From NCBI GenBank assembly GCA_003158365.1, contig PMIW01000197.1:1-27628 (forward strand): a stretch of DNA of 27,628 nt, written 5' to 3'. Source of the stretch: Ignavibacteriota bacterium (GTDB lineage Bacteria > Bacteroidota > Ignavibacteria > Tepidaquicellales > Tepidaquicellaceae). Every line of letters starts with the position of its first letter. The stretch's first letter is position 1. This document shows positions 1 to 7,185 of this stretch, in pieces. The notes beneath the pieces are model-generated. The model ran no database searches. It saw only the letters and a list, made by a program, of their open reading frames with translations, and was not told the origin of the DNA. Both the position numbers and the translations under genes were made by a program.

Positions 1-738
1 TCTGTTTGTTTTTCTCCAGTCTAACCAGCTTTTTGCTCTTTCAAATGCGGCTGACTTCATCAACACATCAGTTAACTGAGGAACTCTCAAAACCTGTCCC
101 GGGTAAATTAAATTTGGATTTTTAATTGTCCTGGGAATACGGCGCGGAGCATCGAGTACACCGTTTTCATTTGCTTCCCAGAGAATAGGCCACATGTGAT
201 GGTTGTTGTAAACTTCTTTTCTCGCGGCGATAACAAAAAGGTAATCACCTTTCATAACTGTATATTGAGGGACTGAAATATCTTTCCAGTTTGCAAGTCC
301 TTCTTTTATGAGCCTGTATTTTGTTACGAAATCGGGATGGCATCTTAAATTCGATTTGCCTAATTCCGCATACATCTTTTCTGCATCTTCTTTCTTTCCT
401 TCTTTGTTCTTTACAATTGTTTCTAATTTTCCAAGATTGGTTTTGAAGGCATCGTATTTATCTTTGCCGCCAACAGCTGACCAATAATCGTCTTCGGCTT
501 TTTTTACATCAGCCTTTTTGGTTTCTAATGTCTTTGCAAGAGCGTCTTTATCTTTTTGAAGCTCTGCAACTTTGCCTGTAAGTTCGTTCTTCTTAGCAGT
601 GTAATCATCAATTTGCTTCTGCCATTCTTCCATTGTCATTTCTTCCTTTGGAGTTTCTTCGTCTTGTGCGAATGCAAATTTGCTACCAATTGCCAAGGAG
701 AGAACGAGCAAAACTAATAATAATTTTTGAAATTTCAT
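1..738 (-). CDS. Exported LysM-domain protein with coiled coil (3' end outside window)
   Basis: This is the first 246 codons of an open frame that starts with ATG at 738 and is still open at the window edge, so the C-terminus is missing. A good Shine-Dalgarno (AAGGAG) lies about 10 bases upstream. The N-terminus is a signal peptide ending near FAFAQDEE. Residues 25-130 or so are rich in Glu, Lys, Gln and Leu and look like coiled coil. From about residue 160 a LysM-type peptidoglycan-binding segment follows (QYTVMKGDYLFVIAARKEVY, then WPILWEAN, then NPNLIYPGQVLRVP). LysM domains bind GlcNAc-containing glycans such as peptidoglycan, so a periplasmic wall-bound role is inferred. The gene lies 60 bp downstream of a small coiled-coil lipoprotein gene and probably shares its promoter. 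The exact function is unknown. Confidence 0.85.
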   Translation of the reverse strand, partial: MKFQKLLLVLLVLSLAIGSKFAFAQDEETPKEEMTMEEWQKQIDDYTAKKNELTGKVAELQKDKDALAKTLETKKADVKKAEDDYWSAVGGKDKYDAFKTNLGKLETIVKNKEGKKEDAEKMYAELGKSNLRCHPDFVTKYRLIKEGLANWKDISVPQYTVMKGDYLFVIAARKEVYNNHHMWPILWEANENGVLDAPRRIPRTIKNPNLIYPGQVLRVPQLTDVLMKSAAFERAKSWLDWRKTNR

Positions 739-798
739 TTATTAAAATCTCCTTTTGAATTTTTTAAGTTTTTAAAATCTTTTTTTGTAAGAATTTGA

Positions 799-1053
799 TT
801 ATTTGCAGTTCTTTACTGCATCAGTCAATTTCTGGAAATTCTTGATTGACTCGTCTTGTTTTGCAATTTGTTTCTGCAAATCAGCTTTTTCGCTTTCTAA
901 CTTGCTTACATCGCTTTGAAGTTTTTCAACTTCAGCTTTTAAATCAGCTAACTGTTTTAACTGTTCTTCATCTGGTCCACCACCGCAGCCGACCATTCCA
1001 GCTAAGAATGCGACAGTCAAAAGCATGAGGAACATCTTTTTGAATTTTGCCAT
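799..1053 (-). CDS. Small coiled-coil lipoprotein, Lpp-like
   Basis: This 84-residue protein has a short basic N-terminus, a hydrophobic stretch and a lipobox-like MVGC (Cys23) followed by GGG. Such a site is where signal peptidase II and lipid modification act. Residues 30-75 are heptad-like (repeated Leu/Val with Glu, Lys and Gln), as in coiled coils. The C-terminus is NCK, ending in Lys like the peptidoglycan-linked Lys of E. coli Lpp. That resemblance is only suggestive, because short helical lipoproteins look alike without homology. A near-perfect ribosome site (AGGAGG, 6 bases from ATG) and a strong promoter upstream suggest high expression. The LysM protein gene follows, so an outer-membrane to cell-wall tether is a reasonable inference. 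Confidence 0.85.
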   Translation of the reverse strand: MAKFKKMFLMLLTVAFLAGMVGCGGGPDEEQLKQLADLKAEVEKLQSDVSKLESEKADLQKQIAKQDESIKNFQKLTDAVKNCK

Positions 1054-1111
1054 TTAATACCTCCTGTATTTTTTAGGCGTTGTTATAAAAAATAGTTTAT
1101 TAATACATTGC

Positions 1112-1140
1112 AATATATATTAACAGAATTGTCTTGTCAA
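1112..1140 (-). promoter_or_regulatory. Strong promoter for the lipoprotein/LysM unit
   Basis: On the minus strand TTGACA (1135-1140) is followed after 17 bases by TATATT (1112-1117). This matches the sigma70 pattern, and it also fits the Bacteroidota form TTG-N20-TAnnTT. The leader to the ATG at 1053 is about 50 bases and contains AGGAGG at 1060-1065. Confidence 0.7.
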
Positions 1141-1281
1141 GTCAAAATTCTAAAAAAGTAGACAGTAAAAAATCACGATTTTTTAATAAAAATAAGCAAT
1201 TATCATGCCATGTATCAAAAAATAGACATAAAGATGTTTTTAACTTCACATTGTGCATTTATAAATTATATACAGAATGAG

Positions 1282-2847
1282 CTATTCCCATTCTATCGTG
1301 GCAGGCGGTTTCGAACTTATATCGTAAACTACCCTGTTTACTCCTTTGACAGTATTAATAATTTTATTTGAAATATAGGTAAGAAATTCTTTCTCAAAAT
1401 GGAAAAAATCCGCAGTCATCCCGTCAACTGAATTTACTGCGCGGAGTGCAATTACATTTTCGTAACTTCTTTCATCACCCATTACACCGACGCTTTGAAC
1501 CGGCAGTAATACTGCAAATGCCTGCCAGATTTTATCATATAACCCGAACTTAATCAACCCTTCAATAAATATATTATCAACTTCCTTTAATATAGTGGTC
1601 TTTTGTTTTGTTATATCGCTTATTATCCTTACAGCAAGCCCCGGTCCCGGGAACGGATGCCTTTTTATAAAGAATTCAGGCAGCCCGAGTTTTTTACCGA
1701 TTACCCTTACTTCGTCTTTAAATAATTCTCTTAACGGCTCTATCAGCATTAAGTCCATTTTTTTGGGAAGTCCCCCTACATTGTGATGAGATTTTATCGT
1801 AACCGAAGGCCCCTTGAAAGAAACCGATTCAATTACATCAGGGTACAATGTTCCCTGTACAAGGTATTTCGCACCTTTGATTTTCTTTGCCTCCCTTTCG
1901 AATATTTCTATAAAAGTCTTTCCGATAATTTTTCTTTTCTTCTCGGGGTCTATCACTTTTTTAAGCCTGCTCAAAAATAATTCCGATGCATCGACAAATT
2001 TAAGATTAAACTTAAAGTTTTTTCTGAACAGCTTTATTACTGTTTCGCTTTCGTTTTTCCTCATCAACCCGTTGTCTATATGTATACATGTTAGTTTGTT
2101 TCCTATGGCTTTCTTCATCAGCATGGCAGCAACCGAAGAGTCCACGCCGCCGCTCAGGGCACAGATGACTGTGCTTTTCCCGACTTTGTCTTTTATTTCT
2201 TTAACTTTAGTTTCGATGAATGATTCCGCCTCGAATAAATTTTTGACTTTGCAGATTCCGAAAACAAAATTATTTAAAATGTCATTTCCCTGCTCTGTGT
2301 GGTGAACTTCGGGATGAAATTGCAGTCCGTATAATCCCGATTTTTTATTTTCAAAACTGCTTATTATTCCGTTTTTGCTTTTCGATGTCACAATGAAATC
2401 GTCAGGTAAAAACCGAATCGAATCTCCGTGGCTCATCCATACTTTTAAATCCTTTTTGATTTTATTAAACAGTCCCGATTTATTTATTATACTAATATAC
2501 GTATGCCCGTATTCCCTTTGCTTTGCCTTGTGAATTTTGCCGCCCGAAAACTTTGCAATTAAATGAAAACCGTAACATAATCCGAGCACAGGAATTTTGT
2601 TTCCCCGTATAAAGTCGAGATTTTCCTTTGATAAAGCGGGGGAATCCTTCTCCAGCACGCTTGCAGGACCGCCGGATAAAATTACGCCCTTAAGATTTAA
2701 ATTATTGTTTGAAGCTATAATGTCTTTAATACTTTCGTGGAAAGGATGTATTTCGCAATATACTCTGCTTTCACGGGTTTTCCTGGCTATTAATTGTGTA
2801 TATTGTGAACCAAAATCCAGTATTAATATGAAATCGAATTTTTTCAA
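1282..2847 (-). CDS. guaA: GMP synthase (glutamine-hydrolysing)
   Basis: GMP synthase converts XMP, ATP and glutamine to GMP in purine synthesis. The 521-residue protein has the usual length. The N-terminal class I amidotransferase domain shows GGPASV (59-64), the nucleophile Cys91 in GLCYG, and His178/Glu180 in FHPE. The ATP-pyrophosphatase domain shows the PP-loop SGGVDSS (232-238) and HIDNGLMRKNE. The dimerisation domain has PFPGPGLAVRI and ends in the typical ATIEWE. The start codon is TTG and shares bases with the TGA stop of the upstream kinase (TTGA overlap), so translational coupling is likely. A weak hairpin (AAAAAATC/GATTTTTT, near 1170-1187) lies downstream and could help termination. 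Confidence 0.98.
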   Translation of the reverse strand: MKKFDFILILDFGSQYTQLIARKTRESRVYCEIHPFHESIKDIIASNNNLNLKGVILSGGPASVLEKDSPALSKENLDFIRGNKIPVLGLCYGFHLIAKFSGGKIHKAKQREYGHTYISIINKSGLFNKIKKDLKVWMSHGDSIRFLPDDFIVTSKSKNGIISSFENKKSGLYGLQFHPEVHHTEQGNDILNNFVFGICKVKNLFEAESFIETKVKEIKDKVGKSTVICALSGGVDSSVAAMLMKKAIGNKLTCIHIDNGLMRKNESETVIKLFRKNFKFNLKFVDASELFLSRLKKVIDPEKKRKIIGKTFIEIFEREAKKIKGAKYLVQGTLYPDVIESVSFKGPSVTIKSHHNVGGLPKKMDLMLIEPLRELFKDEVRVIGKKLGLPEFFIKRHPFPGPGLAVRIISDITKQKTTILKEVDNIFIEGLIKFGLYDKIWQAFAVLLPVQSVGVMGDERSYENVIALRAVNSVDGMTADFFHFEKEFLTYISNKIINTVKGVNRVVYDISSKPPATIEWE

Positions 2848-3761
2848 TTTTTATTATATTTGTGTTTTGCTAAAATAACTGCCCCTTCTGCAGGAGTATG
2901 CATTCTTTTAACTAATTTTATATTCTCAAAATCTCTTCTTATTCTTTGCTCTAGAGATTTTGATAAAGCGTTCCCGGATTCAATTATGCTTCCTGAAAAA
3001 GCAAGTTTAATTTCCTTTTTGTGTTTTGTTTTTGAGGAAAAAATATTTATATGCTGCAAAAGTCCGCTGACAGCTTTATCGATAATTTCCAGAGCATCCC
3101 TGTCTTTTTTCCCCGCGAGCTCCAGCACAACAGGCGCAAGATTTTGAATATCAAATCCCCTGTGGTAGATGTGCCCTAAAACATTATTTTTATTTAAAGA
3201 AAATTTTTTTTCTATTTCAACCGACAGTTTGCTTTTAGATTTTCCTTTGTCGTATTCTTTTGTCAGATGCCTGAATGCATTTATCCCGATTTCATACCCG
3301 CTTCCGTAATCCCCTATAATCCTGCCCCATCCGCCGATTCTGAAATATTTTTTGTTAATTACTCCGTATAATATCGAACCTGTTCCGCAAATAAGTATTA
3401 ACCCGTCTTCTCCTTTAAATGCTCCGTGTAAGGCGATTGCCGTATCGGATTCGACCGTAATATTTTTAACCGCGAGTGATTTAACCAGGATTTTTTTTAA
3501 TTCATTCTTGTCTTTATTATCTCTTACTCCTGAAAGTCCTATGCAAATTCCCCGGCAATTACACATCAGCATATTTTTACTTTCAACAGAATCTTTAATG
3601 ATTTTTATTAAATGATCCGAGATTGCTTTTTCCCCGTGAACGGAGAAATGAAGCGCCTTGTAAATTTTTCTGTAAATTGGTTTGTTATTTTTATCCGAAA
3701 TTAATAACTCACACTTTGTACCGCCCGAATCAATTCCAATAAAAAAAATATTTTCATTCAT
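2844..3761 (-). CDS. BadF/BadG/BcrA/BcrD-type ATPase, probable N-acetylglucosamine kinase
   Basis: This 305-residue protein belongs to the ASKHA fold sugar-kinase group. The phosphate-1 motif DSGGTKCE is near residue 11, LSGVRD near 75, the phosphate-2 segment ICGTGSILYG near 123-132, then GGWGRIIGDYGSGYEIG, which is typical of GlcNAc kinase-like members. Family members phosphorylate N-acetylglucosamine, often for cell-wall recycling, but the family also includes activators of 2-hydroxyacyl-CoA dehydratases, so the substrate is inferred. No dehydratase or radical activator gene is nearby. ATG at 3761 was chosen because the DxGGTK motif then lies at the expected distance. It forms a 4-bp overlap with guaA. 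Confidence 0.85.
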   Translation of the reverse strand: MNENIFFIGIDSGGTKCELLISDKNNKPIYRKIYKALHFSVHGEKAISDHLIKIIKDSVESKNMLMCNCRGICIGLSGVRDNKDKNELKKILVKSLAVKNITVESDTAIALHGAFKGEDGLILICGTGSILYGVINKKYFRIGGWGRIIGDYGSGYEIGINAFRHLTKEYDKGKSKSKLSVEIEKKFSLNKNNVLGHIYHRGFDIQNLAPVVLELAGKKDRDALEIIDKAVSGLLQHINIFSSKTKHKKEIKLAFSGSIIESGNALSKSLEQRIRRDFENIKLVKRMHTPAEGAVILAKHKYNKN

Positions 3762-3984
3762 ATAAAAAATTAATCATTTTAATTGAAACTAAAAACTTAT
3801 TTTGTAATAATAACAACATACCTGATATAAGGACTTGAAAAAGTTTAACCGAAAATGTAACTCACGAAAACAAAATAAGATTTACACCCGGGTCTTATAA
3901 ACTTATTATTATATTGATAACGATTTTTTTACAAAAAAAGCTGAAAATTTACAATTTTTTTAACTGAAATATTTAAAAAATAAC

Positions 3985-4015
3985 TTGCAATTATGATTCA
4001 TTGCATTTATATTTA
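3985..4015 (+). promoter_or_regulatory. Bacteroidota-type promoter for the FN3-like protein gene
   Basis: TTG (3985-3987), 20 bases, then TATATTTA (4008-4015) matches the known -33 TTG / -7 TAnnTTTG promoter of this phylum, with the last base changed. The predicted start is near 4022, giving a leader of about 12 bases. The sequence around the -33 element (AAAATAACTTGCA) is repeated at the promoter of the TPR gene (10984-11014). The rest of the 272-bp gap 3762-4033 is AT-rich with no other feature seen. Confidence 0.65.
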
Positions 4016-4033
4016 GCCAAGAATTTAGTTATT

Positions 4034-4453
4034 ATGAAAAAAACTCTACTATTTGGTTATATTATTATTGTTTTATCTGCCTTTACGGGAATTCTCTTTG
4101 CGAGTTTAAGCCTGCAATATTTTACCGCAAAAACAAATTCTGACGGTGTCTTGATTGAATGGAAAACCAATGATGAAGGAGGCACGGCCAGATTTGAGAT
4201 AGAGAGAAGCGCTACAAATCCCGATAACTTTATTTTTATAAAATCCGTTAATGCCACAGGCAATAATTCCTATTATTCTTATCAGGATAATTCTGTAAAT
4301 TTCGGTCCGAATGAAGGTTCATCTATCTATTTTTACAGGTTAAAATGTGTTCAGCCGAACGGGAGTTATACATATTCAAATACAATATCGGTTGTTCATG
4401 CAATTTCAGGAATTAAAAATACCTGGGGCAGTATTAAAGCAATATTCAGATAG
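4034..4453 (+). CDS. Small exported protein with an FN3-like single domain
   Basis: This protein of 139 residues starts with MKKT and a hydrophobic signal segment (about residues 5-25). The body resembles the fibronectin-III-like module common in secreted Bacteroidota proteins: VLIEWKT near the front, FEIERSATNPDNFIFI, then a YYSYQD strand and YFYRLKCVQPNGSYTYSN. In large secreted proteins this module usually precedes a C-terminal sorting domain. Here it stands alone and ends in a short basic tail (GIKNTWGSIKAIFR). A longer in-frame start at 4001 exists, but it lies inside the promoter, so ATG 4034 is preferred. Function unknown; a surface or periplasmic location is inferred. Confidence 0.8.
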   Translation: MKKTLLFGYIIIVLSAFTGILFASLSLQYFTAKTNSDGVLIEWKTNDEGGTARFEIERSATNPDNFIFIKSVNATGNNSYYSYQDNSVNFGPNEGSSIYFYRLKCVQPNGSYTYSNTISVVHAISGIKNTWGSIKAIFR

Positions 4454-4480
4454 AGGTAAGCTAAAACATTTTTGTTGAGG

Positions 4481-4540
4481 ACTTCTGAAAACTGTTACTT
4501 CCGGTTTCTTGAAGAAAGTATTATTTTTCAGAAGTTTTTA
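4481..4540 (+). terminator. Long-loop inverted repeat followed by T run
   Basis: ACTTCTGAAAA (4481-4491) pairs perfectly with TTTTCAGAAGT (4525-4535), and T residues follow to 4539. The loop is 33 bases and contains a smaller TTTCTT/AAGAAA pairing. The position just after the FN3-like gene suits a terminator, though the long loop is unusual. Confidence 0.5.
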
Positions 4541-4565
4541 ATTAAATAATAGAAGGAAAATTACT

Positions 4566-4940
4566 ATGGCAGAAAGTACCAGAGTTCTAAATATCCCACC
4601 TGAAGAAATTGAAGCCGGAAAAACAATGGCTTTTGTTTCTTATTTAAGCGTTATAGTCGGCTTACCGCTTTTTATCATTCCTCTTGTAGTCGAAGATATG
4701 AAAAAAAATAAATTTACAATGTATCATACCGAACAGGCTATTGTTCTGTATATAATTTCCCTTATAGGCTGGGTTGCAGGTACAATAGGCTCGCTCGTAT
4801 GTGTCGGAGCTGTTTTGTATTTGCTTGTTCTGCTTGCCTGGGTTTTCGGAATTATAGGCATTATAAATTCGTTTGGCGGGAAGATAACTCCTATTCCTTT
4901 ATTCGGTCAGTTCGGAGAAAAATTTAATCTCGTAAAATAA
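4566..4940 (+). CDS. Small membrane protein, Tic20/DUF4870-like
   Basis: This 124-residue protein has a polar N-terminus containing IPPEEIEAGKTMAF and three or four hydrophobic segments (about 22-42, 60-80 and 82-105). The pattern of an N-terminal helix, then a charged loop with YHTEQAIVLYI, then a helical pair ending GIINSFGGKITPIPLFG, is that of the Tic20/DUF4870 family. Plastid Tic20 is a protein-import component; bacterial members have no settled role. AGAAGG lies 11 bases before ATG. It starts a run of three small membrane-protein genes on this strand. Confidence 0.8.
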   Translation: MAESTRVLNIPPEEIEAGKTMAFVSYLSVIVGLPLFIIPLVVEDMKKNKFTMYHTEQAIVLYIISLIGWVAGTIGSLVCVGAVLYLLVLLAWVFGIIGIINSFGGKITPIPLFGQFGEKFNLVK

Positions 4941-4998
4941 TTTTAAATTAACAGTTCTGTATTAAAAAATAATTATTAAATTTAAAGCAGGAGTAAAC

Positions 4999-5421
4999 AT
5001 GTTACTATCTATTTTATCTTTTTTGTTTTTACAGCGTGACCATGACGTAAGCGGGGGAGCTGCTGCAATCGTCGGTATTATTATGTTCTTAATATATGCC
5101 ATCATACTTGTTGTGATGATTGCCGGATTGTGGAAGATTTTTGTAAAAGCCGGGAAACCCGGTTGGGCAGCTATTGTCCCGATTTACAATGTAATCATAT
5201 TGCTCGAAATCGTAGGAAGACCGATGTGGTGGATCTTAATCTATCTTATCTGCGCTCCGATTGCTGCAATAATTATTTCGCTTGACCTTGCAAAATCATT
5301 CGGAAAAGATATCGGATTCGGAATCGGTTTGATAATTCTTCCGATAATATTTTACCCGATGCTCGGCTTCGGTTCTGCAACTTATGTCGGACCTTCAGCT
5401 GCACCAAAACCACAGGCATAA
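4999..5421 (+). CDS. DUF5684-type integral membrane protein
   Basis: This 140-residue protein has four or so hydrophobic helices. The central signature KAGKPGWAAIVPIYNVIILL followed by GRPMWWILIY is characteristic of the DUF5684 family. Members are small inner-membrane proteins of unknown function, sometimes found near signal peptidase or secretion genes. A clear AGGAG lies 8 bases upstream of the ATG. The C-terminus is a short Pro/Ala tail. It lies 58 bp after the Tic20-like gene, and the DUF2752 gene begins 3 bp after its stop, in the same reading frame. Confidence 0.85.
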   Translation: MLLSILSFLFLQRDHDVSGGAAAIVGIIMFLIYAIILVVMIAGLWKIFVKAGKPGWAAIVPIYNVIILLEIVGRPMWWILIYLICAPIAAIIISLDLAKSFGKDIGFGIGLIILPIIFYPMLGFGSATYVGPSAAPKPQA

Positions 5422-5424
5422 GAT

Positions 5425-5814
5425 TTGAAGTATTCTAAGATTTTTGAAAATAGAAAAATCAAAGCGGCTGCGATTATTTTTATCGCAGCCGTTTGTATTT
5501 TGACTCTTTATCTTCTTAATCCGGCTGAGTATACTTATTACCCGACTTGCTATTTGTATCTTCTGACAGGAAAACTCTGTCCCGGCTGCGGAGGAATGAG
5601 AGGAATGCACCAGCTCCTTCACGGAAATATTATCGGAGCCCTGAAATTCAATTTGCTCCTGGCAGCCGTCGTTCCCGTTGGCACGTATTATTTACTTTCG
5701 GAATTTTCTGTCCTGTTATTGGGTAAACCCTTTCCGCATCTTCCGCATTCAAAAGCTGTATTCTATCCCGTTCTGTTTATAGTTGTACTCTATTGGATTC
5801 TGAGGAATCTGTAA
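5425..5814 (+). CDS. DUF2752 membrane protein
   Basis: This 129-residue protein has three predicted membrane helices (about 13-31, 75-97, 108-127). The family signature is clear: YYPTCYLYLLTGKLCPGCGG, then MRGMHQLLHG and a GALKFN segment, with Cys42, Cys52 and Cys55 and His62/His66. The CPGCG motif could bind metal or be redox active, but no function is established for DUF2752. The start is TTG at 5425, directly after the TAA of the DUF5684 gene (TAA GAT TTG). No ATG in frame would keep the first helix, so the TTG start or coupled re-initiation is likely. Confidence 0.85.
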   Translation: MKYSKIFENRKIKAAAIIFIAAVCILTLYLLNPAEYTYYPTCYLYLLTGKLCPGCGGMRGMHQLLHGNIIGALKFNLLLAAVVPVGTYYLLSEFSVLLLGKPFPHLPHSKAVFYPVLFIVVLYWILRNL

Positions 5815-5822
5815 AATGAAAA

Positions 5823-5973
5823 CAGAATTCAGAATTCAAATAAAGAATTTAAAATTCAGAAAATGGAAAAAAGTCAGTTTATTTTTAGCTTCCTGATTTT
5901 ATAACCTTATAACCTTATAACTTTATAAAATTCCCGCTCTTCTACTGACTTCTGACTCCTGACTTCTGAATTC
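5823..5973. repeat. Short tandem repeats, 7- and 8-bp units
   Basis: The 236-bp gap before prfA holds three arrays. CAGAATT occurs twice at 5823-5836 and is followed by decayed copies. Four 8-bp units of type TTATAACC run from 5899 to 5930. Four 7-bp units CTGACTT, CTGACTC, CTGACTT, CTGAATT run from 5945 to 5972. No gene is seen here. Confidence 0.85.
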
Positions 5974-6050
5974 TCTTTAATAAATCCATTTATTTTTAAA
6001 TATATTATGAGGTTCATATTTGTTAAATTGCACTAAATTAAAAGGAAAAG

Positions 6051-7133
6051 ATGTTTCAAAAACTCGAAAAAGTAAAAGAGAGATATCACGAAATTGCAGA
6101 ATTGCTGGCTAAGCTTGAAACTATAAATGACCAGAAAGAATTCAGAAAACTGTCCAAAGAATATTCCGATTTAACTGATATTGTAGTATCTTACGATTCA
6201 TATCTCGAAACAGAAAAGAGTATTGAGGAAAACAGGAAATTGCTTTATGAAAGTCCTGATCCCGAAATGAAAGAACTCGCAAAAGAAGAAATGGAATCTC
6301 TTGAATTAAAACGCAGTGAACTCGAATCCAGAATAAAGGAGCTTCTTGTTCCCAAAGACCCTAACGATGATAAGAATGCAATTCTCGAAATCCGTGCAGG
6401 CACCGGAGGAGACGAAGCATCGCTTTTTGCCGCGGAGCTTTTCAGAATGTATAACAGGTATTTTGAAACTAAGGGATGGAAGGTCGAACTTATAGATTTT
6501 AACGAATCCGCAATTCCCGGAGGACTTAAGGAAGCAGTTATTAACGTCGTAACCAAAGGTGCTTACGGCGAACTGAAATATGAAAGCGGTGTTCACCGCG
6601 TTCAGCGCGTACCCAAAACTGAAGCAAACGGCAGGGTGCATACATCTGCCGCATCGGTTGCCGTGCTGCCCGAAGCGGAAGATTTCGATGTTGAGATAAA
6701 CGAAAATGACCTGAAAATAGATGTCTTTCGTTCCGGCGGCGCAGGAGGGCAAAATGTCAATAAAGTGGAAACAGCAATAAGAATTACTCACATTCCGACT
6801 GGCAGTGTCGTGCAGTGCCAGGATGAGCGCTCTCAGTTGAAAAATAAACTGAAAGCCATGAAGGTTCTGCGCTCCAGATTGTATGAACTCGAACTCGAGA
6901 AACGCGATAAGGAAGTTTCTGATAAAAGAAAACAAATGGTGAAATCAGGCGACAGGAGCGATAAAATCAGAACATACAATTTTCCCCAGAACCGCCTGAC
7001 CGACCACAGAATTGGATTAACGCTTTATAATCTCAGTGATGTGATGGAAGGCGATATTGAGGAAATAATAGATAAATTAAAAACCGCGGACCGCGCCGCA
7101 AGACTCGCAGATGCACAGGACTACAAATCGTAA
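6051..7133 (+). CDS. prfA: Peptide chain release factor 1
   Basis: RF1 reads UAA and UAG in the ribosomal A site and triggers peptide release. The protein has 360 residues, the normal length. The N-terminal helical domain is followed by the GTGGDEASLF segment (117-126). The codon-reading PxT tripeptide appears as P188-K-T190 in VQRVPKTE, which separates RF1 from RF2 (SPF). The catalytic GGQ is at 232-234 in GGAGGQNVNKVETA. PrmC normally methylates that Gln; its gene is not next door. No internal frameshift of the RF2 type is present. The next gene starts 52 bp downstream. Confidence 0.98.
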   Translation: MFQKLEKVKERYHEIAELLAKLETINDQKEFRKLSKEYSDLTDIVVSYDSYLETEKSIEENRKLLYESPDPEMKELAKEEMESLELKRSELESRIKELLVPKDPNDDKNAILEIRAGTGGDEASLFAAELFRMYNRYFETKGWKVELIDFNESAIPGGLKEAVINVVTKGAYGELKYESGVHRVQRVPKTEANGRVHTSAASVAVLPEAEDFDVEINENDLKIDVFRSGGAGGQNVNKVETAIRITHIPTGSVVQCQDERSQLKNKLKAMKVLRSRLYELELEKRDKEVSDKRKQMVKSGDRSDKIRTYNFPQNRLTDHRIGLTLYNLSDVMEGDIEEIIDKLKTADRAARLADAQDYKS

Positions 7134-7185
7134 AATTCTTTTAATCAATTTGTAACATTTTATATATTTTTTTCGTCTATCCAAT

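Noticed and set aside
1814..2305. 163-residue open frame opposite guaA
   Set aside because: It lies wholly on the complementary strand of the GMP synthase gene, has no recognisable domain and arises from its codon pattern.
2844..3761. Activator of 2-hydroxyacyl-CoA dehydratase
   Set aside because: No iron-sulfur cysteine pattern of that group and no dehydratase genes nearby; sugar-kinase-like motifs fit better.
4999..5814. A single gene broken by a stop codon between DUF5684 and DUF2752
   Set aside because: Each part matches a complete family of its own length, so two genes are more likely than a broken fusion.
6306..6935. 209-residue open frame opposite prfA
   Set aside because: Antisense shadow of release factor 1; composition rich in Phe, Ser and His without domain pattern.
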